This document shows, piece by piece, positions 58,064 to 64,000 of a DNA stretch of 64,000 nt; position 1 is the stretch's first letter, and the number at the start of each line of letters is the position of its first letter. The stretch spans positions 62,001-126,000 of the forward strand of contig NZ_BQXQ01000008.1 in assembly GCF_030159055.1 (NCBI RefSeq), written 5' to 3'. The stretch is from Acidovorax sp. SUPP3334 (GTDB lineage: Bacteria; Pseudomonadota; Gammaproteobacteria; Burkholderiales; Burkholderiaceae_C). A program made the translations under genes and the position numbers. A model generated the notes under the pieces. The model was not told the origin of the DNA. It saw only the letters and a list, made by a program, of their open reading frames with translations, and ran no database searches.

Positions 58064-59965
58064 GTGTCCCTCAACGCCCTCCATTCTTCGAGACGATTCC
58101 CGACGCCGGCCTTGTGGCCGGCGTTGCTGCTTTCGAGCCTCGTGGCGCTGCAGGGGTGCAGCCTGCTGCCCGGTGCGAAAGAAGGCACGGTGGACAACAA
58201 CACCATCCAGTCCGACGCCGGGGCCGGCACCGGGCCGGATGCGTTTTCGCTGGAGGTGCGCGCGCCGGACGCCGTGCGCGAATACCTCATGCGCCACATG
58301 GAGCTGCAGCGCTTTCGCCAATTGCCCGACCTGCAGTCGAGCGAGATCACGCGGCTGCTGGGCGCTGCCGAGGCCAATGCCCGCGAACTGCTGGGTACCC
58401 TGGGCTACTTCAGTCCCGCGCTCACCATCACGATGCAGGAACCCCCCGAGGCCGCAGGCGCGCCGCGCACCATCACCGTGGAAGTGGAACCCGGCCCGCA
58501 GACCCGCGTGGCCAGTGCCGACATCGATTTCACGGGCGCCGAGGCCGATGTCCCGAAATTCGCCAACCGCCGTGCGCGCCTTCAGCGCAGTTGGTCGCTC
58601 ACGCCCGGACAGCCCTTCACGCAGGACGCGTGGGACGGCGCCAAATCACAAGGCCTGCGCCAGTTGCAGGCCAGCCGCTACCCCACGGCCAGCATCGCCA
58701 AGAGCCGTGCCGAGATCGACGCTGACCGCAACGAAGCCAAGCTGGGCGTGACGTACGACCCCGGCCCGCCCTACCGCTTCGGCGCATTGCGCGTGCAAGG
58801 CGGCGAACGCTACAGCGCCGACGGCGCACGGCGCATCGCACGGCTGCCCACCGGGGCCGACTACAGCGAAACCCAGTTGCTCGATGCCCAGATGCGCCTG
58901 GCCAGCAGCGGCTATTACGACGCCGTGTTCCTGTCGCTGGAGACCGACGGCACCGATCCGCAGGCGGCGCCCGTGGTGGCCCAGGTGCGCGAGGCACCGC
59001 TGCAGAAAGTCGTGTTCGGCGTGGGCCTGTCCACCGACAGCGGCCCGCGGCTGAGCGTGGACCACATCCACAACAAGCTGCCCGGCATCGGTTGGCGCGC
59101 AGTCAGCAAGGTCTCGGTGGACCGCAAAAACAAACTGCTGTCCACCGACTGGACCGATCTGCCCGGCGAAGACGGCTGGCGCTGGTTCACCGGCGCACAG
59201 GTGCAACGCGAAACCACCGGCGACTACGAGGTCAACAGCACCCGAGTGCGCGGCGGCCGCAGCAAGAGCACCGACCACATCGACCGAAGCTACTTCCTGC
59301 AGCACGACACCGCCAAGAGCCAGGGCACGGATGCCCCCCCTTCCAGCGCGGCCATCAGCGCGAACTACGGCTGGACGGGCCGCTACTTCAACAACACCAC
59401 CAACCCCACGCGGGGCTTCGGCCTGGCCACCGAGCTGGGCGTGGGCACCACGCTGCGGCCCGAGCGCGACCCGTTCGTGCGCGCCTACCTGCGGTGGCAG
59501 TCCTTCTACCCCATGGGCCGCGTGGACATGGGCGAGGGCGTGACCCGCACCAGCCGCCTGGCCCTGCGCGCCGAGGGCGGCGCGGTGATCGCACGGCGTG
59601 GCGCCGAGATCCCGGTGACCACGCTGTTCCTGACCGGTGGCGACACCACGGTGCGGGGATACGGCTACCGCGAGATCGGGGCGCGCACCAACAACGGCCA
59701 GCTGTATGGCGGCCGCTACCTGACCGTGGCCAGCGCCGAATGGCAGCGCCCCATCGAGTTCCGTGGCAACCGCACCGACTTCGAAAGCGCCGTGTTCATC
59801 GACACCGGCGCCGTGGCAGACCGCGCGGGCGACCTGGACCCGCGCGTGGGCGTGGGCGCGGGTCTGCGCTGGCGCAGCCCGGTCGGCCCGCTGCAGGCCG
59901 ACGTGGCCTATGGCGTGCAAGCCAAGCAACTGCGGCTGCACCTGCGGCTGGGCTTCAGTTTCTGA
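58064..59965 (+). CDS. tamA: Translocation and assembly module protein TamA
   Basis: A 633-residue Omp85-superfamily outer-membrane protein. The N-terminus has a signal sequence with a possible lipobox (LVALQGC). Three POTRA-like domains occupy about residues 55-310 (GTLGYFSPALTITM; YPTASIAKSRAEID; GGERYSADGARRIARLP). The C-terminal 16-stranded barrel includes the conserved lid-loop motif GGDTTVRGYGYREIG and ends in an aromatic residue (LRLGFSF). GTG at 58064 is the likely start. With TamB (next gene) it assists assembly of some outer-membrane proteins. Confidence 0.92.
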   Translation: MSLNALHSSRRFPTPALWPALLLSSLVALQGCSLLPGAKEGTVDNNTIQSDAGAGTGPDAFSLEVRAPDAVREYLMRHMELQRFRQLPDLQSSEITRLLGAAEANARELLGTLGYFSPALTITMQEPPEAAGAPRTITVEVEPGPQTRVASADIDFTGAEADVPKFANRRARLQRSWSLTPGQPFTQDAWDGAKSQGLRQLQASRYPTASIAKSRAEIDADRNEAKLGVTYDPGPPYRFGALRVQGGERYSADGARRIARLPTGADYSETQLLDAQMRLASSGYYDAVFLSLETDGTDPQAAPVVAQVREAPLQKVVFGVGLSTDSGPRLSVDHIHNKLPGIGWRAVSKVSVDRKNKLLSTDWTDLPGEDGWRWFTGAQVQRETTGDYEVNSTRVRGGRSKSTDHIDRSYFLQHDTAKSQGTDAPPSSAAISANYGWTGRYFNNTTNPTRGFGLATELGVGTTLRPERDPFVRAYLRWQSFYPMGRVDMGEGVTRTSRLALRAEGGAVIARRGAEIPVTTLFLTGGDTTVRGYGYREIGARTNNGQLYGGRYLTVASAEWQRPIEFRGNRTDFESAVFIDTGAVADRAGDLDPRVGVGAGLRWRSPVGPLQADVAYGVQAKQLRLHLRLGFSF

Positions 59966-59989
59966 CCGGCAAGAGAGACCCCAGACCCC

Positions 59990-62900
59990 ATGGCAGACCG
60001 CCCCTCTCGCAACCCTTACGCCGCCGCAGCGGCCCCTGCTCCCGCCCCCCGGCGCGGCTGGCGCATGGCGCTATGGACTTTGGCGGCGCTGCTGGCGCTG
60101 GTCGCGATCATCGTCGGCGCAGCCTGGTGGTGGGCCGGCGGCCAAGCTTCGCTGGCGAGCACGCTGGACCGGGCCGCGCGCTACCTGCCGGCCGACCAGC
60201 GGCTGGAAACGCGCGACGTGACCGGTTCGCTGCGAGCGGGCGGGCACATCGGCTGGCTGCGCTGGAGCAGCCCCACGCTGGCGGTGGAAGTCAACGACGC
60301 GCGAATTGCCTGGCGCATCGCACCGCTGCTTCAGCGCCAGCTGACGCTGGGCGAAGTGCACGCCGCCGAGGTGCGCATCACCCCACAGGGCCCGCCCCGC
60401 ACCGAGCCTGATGCGCCAACCCAACCGCTGGAATCGCTGGTGCTGCCGCTGCGCATCGACCTGCCGTTCCAGGTGGATTCGCTCACCTGGGCGGCGCCGA
60501 ACCCCGTCACGACGCAGGGCTTGGCGGGCCGCTACCGCTACGACGGCGCACACCACCGTCTGGTGGTCGATCACGTGGCGTTCGCCCAAGGCTTGTACTC
60601 GGGCCAGGCCACCGTCCAGGCCCGGTCGCCCATGGCGCTGGAACTGCGGGCCGATGGCACCGTGCGCACGGCCTCGCCCGGCGGTGGAGACGACCTCGAA
60701 GCCAAAGCCCATGCCGAGGCTAAAGGCACGCTGGCCACCGCCGCGGCGCGCCTGCAGATCACCGCGCAACTGCAGGCCCAGGCCGCAGCGCCGTTGCCAG
60801 GGAGTGCACCGCTGCCCGCAGCCTCCACGCCGGCAGCCAACGCCGCGCGTTCCTCTCCCCGTTCTCCCGCTGCCCGAGCTTCCGGAGCAGCGGCTGCCAA
60901 GCCTGCGGCCCGCACGGCGCCGGCCGCCGAGCCGATGCGCGCCGACGTGCAGGCGGAAGTCGCGCCCTGGGCAACGCAGCCGCTGGTGCAAGCCAAGGCC
61001 GACGTCGCCTCGCTCGACCTGGGCGCCCTGTGGCCCCAGGCGCCCGCCACCCAGTTGAGCGGGCAAATGCGCGTGGACCCGGCAGCGGCCGCCCCCGGCG
61101 CAGCCACCACCGGCTGGACCATTGCAGCGCAACTGCGCAACGCGCTGCCCGGCCCTTGGGACCAGGCCAGATTGCCGTTGGAGGGCATCGACGCCCAGGT
61201 CGCTTTCGATGGAGCGCAATGGACCATTCCAGACGCCACCGCCCGCATCGGCAACGGCACCGTCGCACTGCAAGGCCGCTTCACGCCCGCCACGCGTGCG
61301 ATGGAAGGCCGCGCCGAAGTGCGCGGCGTGCGCCCCAGCGCCCTGTACAGCACGCTCGACGCAACGCCCGTCGCCGGGCAGGCGCAGGCCCGCAGCGAAG
61401 GCGGTGATGGCGACCCGCTCATGCGCTTTTCGGCCGACCTGCGGGCCACCGGGGCCGCGGCGCCTCGCCGCGCGGGCACGGGTACCAGCACGGGTACGGC
61501 GCTGCGCGTCGAGCGCCTGAACACGGAAGGCACCTGGCAAGGCAGCCGGCTCACGCTGGCGCGCCTGCAGCTGGATGCGCTGCAAGCCCAGGTCAACGCA
61601 CAGTCGCTGCAGATCGGCACGGCCGACCTGTCGGTCAAAGGCCAGTTGCAAGCCACCGTGCCCGGCGCCACCGCCAAGCTGGACGGCCAGATCGCACCGC
61701 GTGCGGGGAACGGGCAGCTGGAACTGCGCGTGGCCGACGCCCAGCGCGTGCAGCGCTGGATCGAGTCGCTGCCCGGCATGGCCACGGCCCTGCGCGGCGC
61801 GGCCATGCAGGGCGACGCCGAGTTCACCACGCGCTGGAACGGCGGCTGGCAAACCTTGCAGGGGCAATTGCAGGCGGCAGGCTTGCTTTCGCCCGCCGCG
61901 GCGGGCACGGCCCGCGCCGCAACTGGCGAGCGGTTCGAATGGCAGGCCCGGCTAGCTGCGCCGCGTTTCGATGTCTCGCTGCCCGCCAACGGCTCTGCCG
62001 CGCCCCTCGCTGTTCGGCTCACGGCTGTGCGCGCCGACGTGGCGGGCGGGTTGGCCCAGTCCACGCTGTCGCTGGACGCTGAAGCGCGCGTGGACCGGCG
62101 CCGGCTCGACCTGCGCTTGCGCGGCACTGCAGGCACGACGGCGCCCGGGCAATGGAGCGCTCAGATCACCGAACTGCGCGCCCAGGCTCGCGATGAGCAA
62201 TTGCCCGGCCCGTGGACGGTGCAGTTCAACCAGCCTCTGTCGATCACCACGCGCCAGTCGGCTGGCCTGCAGGTGGAAACCTCCGGCGGTGGGGCGACCG
62301 TCTCTGGCCCTGCGCCAGGACAGGTCACGCTGAACTGGGAGCCCGTGCGCTTTGCGCAGACCGCCAACGGCGCGATCGCGCTGCGCACCCAGGGCCGGCT
62401 GCAAGGGCTGCCCATGGCCTGGACCGAAGCGTTCGGACCGCAGGGCCAGGAAGCCCTGCAGCGCCTGGGCCTGGCGGGCAATCTGGTGTTCGATGGTGAC
62501 TGGGACGTGGACGCTGGCGAAACCCTGCGCGCCACGGCCAGTGTGCGGCGCACCAGCGGCGACATTCGCGTGCTGGCCGGCAGCGCCCCCCCGGCGACCA
62601 CCGTGGTGCGAAGCAGCGGCCAGGGCCAGGGCGCCGGCCGAGCGCAAGCCAGCGAAGGGCCCGGCACGCCCGCCGGCGTGCGCCAGGCCGAAGTACGACT
62701 GCAGGCCGAGGGCGACACCGTGCGGGCAAGCGTGCAATGGGACAGCGAGCGTGCGGGCCGCGTACAAGCCGACGGCAGCACCCGCCTGACCCGTGCCGAC
62801 GGTGGCTGGCAATGGCCCGCCGATGCCCCGCTGGCCGCTACCGTTCGCGCCCAATTGCCGGACGTGGGCGTGTGGTCCGCGCTCGCACCACCGGGCTGGC

Positions 62901-64000
62901 GCGTGAAAGGCACGCTGGACGCCAACGTTGCCTTGGCGGGCAATCGCGCCGCCCCCCGCTGGAGCGGAACGCTGGGCGCCGACCAGTTGTCGGTGCGCTC
63001 GCTCATCGACGGTGTGGACCTGCAGGACGGGCGACTGCGCGCCACCTTGAACGGTGACCGGCTCGACATCACCGAATTTCGCGTGAACGGCGGCCAGGGC
63101 AGCAACGCGCGCATCGCCGGCTTCAGCGGCAATCGCACCGCAGCCCCGAAGGACGGCGGAACCCTCACCGGCAAAGGCAGCGTGTCGTGGAGCACAGGCG
63201 GGAACGCCGCGGCCTCCGGCATCGCCATGGACTTCGACGCCGAAGCGCGCGCGCTGCAGGTGCTGGTGCGTGCCGACCGACAGGTCAGCGTGTCCGGCAA
63301 CCTGCAAGCGCGGCTGCGCCAGGGGCAGTTCACGCTGCGCGGCAAGCTCACGACCGACCGCGCGACCATCATCCTCCCCGAAGCCGGTGCGCCCAGCCTG
63401 GGCACCGACGTAGTCGTGCGTTCGGCGGCCAAAGACCGCGAAACGGTCAAGCAGGCCGAACGCGCAGGCGAGGCCGCTGGCCGTGTCGAGGCCGCCAAGC
63501 CGCCGGACATCGCCGTCACCCTGAACCTGGGCGACGACTTCGCGCTGCAGGGCCATGGCATCACCACGCGACTGGCCGGAGAGCTGGAAATCCGCGGCGC
63601 CACCGTGGCCGGAGCGCCGCCCCGCGTCACCGGCGAAGTGCGCACCGTGGAAGGCCGTTACCGCGCCTGGGGACAGTCGCTCGATGTGGAAACGGGCCTG
63701 GCGCGCTTCAACGGACCGTATGACAACCCGGCGCTCGACATTCTCGCCATCCGGCCCAACATCAGCGTGCGTGCCGGTGTGCAGGTCACCGGCTCGGCCA
63801 AGGCGCCGCGCGTGCGGCTCTATTCCGACCCCGAACTGCCCGATGCCGAAAAACTCTCCTGGGTGGTACTGGGCCGCAGCGGCGCAGCCGGCGGCGCCGA
63901 GGCCGCGCTGCTGCAACAGGCCGCGCTGGCGCTGCTCGGCGGCAACGGCAATGCCGGCGCCGGCAACTTCGCCAAGCGCGTGGGGCTCGACGAGATCGGG
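59990..64000 (+). CDS. tamB: Translocation and assembly module protein TamB (3' end beyond window)
   Basis: The first 1337 residues of a TamB/DUF490 protein, open to the last base. One N-terminal membrane helix (about residues 25-48, MALWTLAALLALVAIIVGAA) anchors it to the inner membrane; a very long beta-helical periplasmic body follows and the conserved C-terminal domain begins near 63,550 (EVRTVEGRYRAWGQSLDVE; IRPNISVRAGVQVTGSAKAP; SDPELPDAEKLSWVVLGR). An Ala/Pro-rich insertion lies near residues 255-315. TamB bridges the envelope and partners with TamA, 24 bp upstream. Confidence 0.92.
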   Translation, partial: MADRPSRNPYAAAAAPAPAPRRGWRMALWTLAALLALVAIIVGAAWWWAGGQASLASTLDRAARYLPADQRLETRDVTGSLRAGGHIGWLRWSSPTLAVEVNDARIAWRIAPLLQRQLTLGEVHAAEVRITPQGPPRTEPDAPTQPLESLVLPLRIDLPFQVDSLTWAAPNPVTTQGLAGRYRYDGAHHRLVVDHVAFAQGLYSGQATVQARSPMALELRADGTVRTASPGGGDDLEAKAHAEAKGTLATAAARLQITAQLQAQAAAPLPGSAPLPAASTPAANAARSSPRSPAARASGAAAAKPAARTAPAAEPMRADVQAEVAPWATQPLVQAKADVASLDLGALWPQAPATQLSGQMRVDPAAAAPGAATTGWTIAAQLRNALPGPWDQARLPLEGIDAQVAFDGAQWTIPDATARIGNGTVALQGRFTPATRAMEGRAEVRGVRPSALYSTLDATPVAGQAQARSEGGDGDPLMRFSADLRATGAAAPRRAGTGTSTGTALRVERLNTEGTWQGSRLTLARLQLDALQAQVNAQSLQIGTADLSVKGQLQATVPGATAKLDGQIAPRAGNGQLELRVADAQRVQRWIESLPGMATALRGAAMQGDAEFTTRWNGGWQTLQGQLQAAGLLSPAAAGTARAATGERFEWQARLAAPRFDVSLPANGSAAPLAVRLTAVRADVAGGLAQSTLSLDAEARVDRRRLDLRLRGTAGTTAPGQWSAQITELRAQARDEQLPGPWTVQFNQPLSITTRQSAGLQVETSGGGATVSGPAPGQVTLNWEPVRFAQTANGAIALRTQGRLQGLPMAWTEAFGPQGQEALQRLGLAGNLVFDGDWDVDAGETLRATASVRRTSGDIRVLAGSAPPATTVVRSSGQGQGAGRAQASEGPGTPAGVRQAEVRLQAEGDTVRASVQWDSERAGRVQADGSTRLTRADGGWQWPADAPLAATVRAQLPDVGVWSALAPPGWRVKGTLDANVALAGNRAAPRWSGTLGADQLSVRSLIDGVDLQDGRLRATLNGDRLDITEFRVNGGQGSNARIAGFSGNRTAAPKDGGTLTGKGSVSWSTGGNAAASGIAMDFDAEARALQVLVRADRQVSVSGNLQARLRQGQFTLRGKLTTDRATIILPEAGAPSLGTDVVVRSAAKDRETVKQAERAGEAAGRVEAAKPPDIAVTLNLGDDFALQGHGITTRLAGELEIRGATVAGAPPRVTGEVRTVEGRYRAWGQSLDVETGLARFNGPYDNPALDILAIRPNISVRAGVQVTGSAKAPRVRLYSDPELPDAEKLSWVVLGRSGAAGGAEAALLQQAALALLGGNGNAGAGNFAKRVGLDEIG

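Overview
The window is GC-rich, gene-dense bacterial chromosome whose gene set points to a betaproteobacterium of the family Comamonadaceae (Acidovorax/Paracidovorax-like). The reasons are the two Bug-type (TctC) binding proteins, the arrangement of the aa3 cytochrome oxidase cluster with a DUF2909 gene inside it, DUF4148 and DUF1841 proteins, and short dispersed AT-rich hairpin repeats of a kind I associate with that family. The taxonomic call is inference from gene content; there is no rRNA gene here. No tRNA genes or CRISPR arrays were seen.

Layout. 1-1.0 kb: tail of a Bug solute-binding protein and a small NAD-binding protein. 1.1-11.2 kb: an FNR-like regulator with the cysteine spacing of an oxygen-sensing [4Fe-4S] protein, running tail to tail into a minus-strand cytochrome c oxidase operon (ctaC, ctaD, a 36-residue small protein, ctaG, a DUF2970 protein, ctaE; then SURF1, a thioredoxin-like membrane protein, ctaA, ctaB, SCO1). 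11.7-19.6 kb: housekeeping and miscellaneous genes (BioC-like methyltransferase, ComF, TrmL, a frameshifted LysR gene, DUF4148, MaoC, ParA, LysE, Kef-type antiporter). 19.6-30.8 kb: a translationally coupled five-gene cluster (WGR/DUF4132, MoxR AAA+ ATPase, DUF5682, VWA, SWIM zinc finger) matching the E. coli yehI/yehL/yehM/yehP/yehQ set. 30.8-39 kb: an unstable accessory region with a small HTH gene and its duplicated fragment, a putative membrane-active toxin with two paralogous putative immunity proteins, a phage head-gene remnant fused to a TonB receptor lacking its plug, a HipBA-like pair, and a Bug gene broken by a 13-bp duplication. 39-47.5 kb: a minus-strand beta-ketoadipate operon (pcaI, pcaJ, pcaF, pcaD, then cyclase, YciI, SDR, AtoE and muconolactone isomerase genes) with a divergent IclR regulator. 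47.8-53.9 kb: a chemoreceptor, DUF1841, a GGDEF-EAL protein and an unknown protein. 54.2-57.9 kb: a cytochrome c4-like protein and a second MoxR/CoxE module. 58.1-64 kb: tamA and the start of tamB, which runs off the end.

The most notable observations are: (i) the complete yeh-type cluster; (ii) a dispersed hairpin repeat that sits in untranslated regions and also inside coding sequence, where it supplies a ribosome-binding site, a stop codon with C-terminal residues, part of a signal peptide and an internal insertion; (iii) the toxin/duplicated-immunity locus; and (iv) a concentration of short tandem repeats (6, 9 and 13 bp units) between 34 and 39 kb, one of which breaks a reading frame. 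Coding starts were chosen by family length, Shine-Dalgarno sites and overlaps. All family assignments come from reading the translations, not from database searches.
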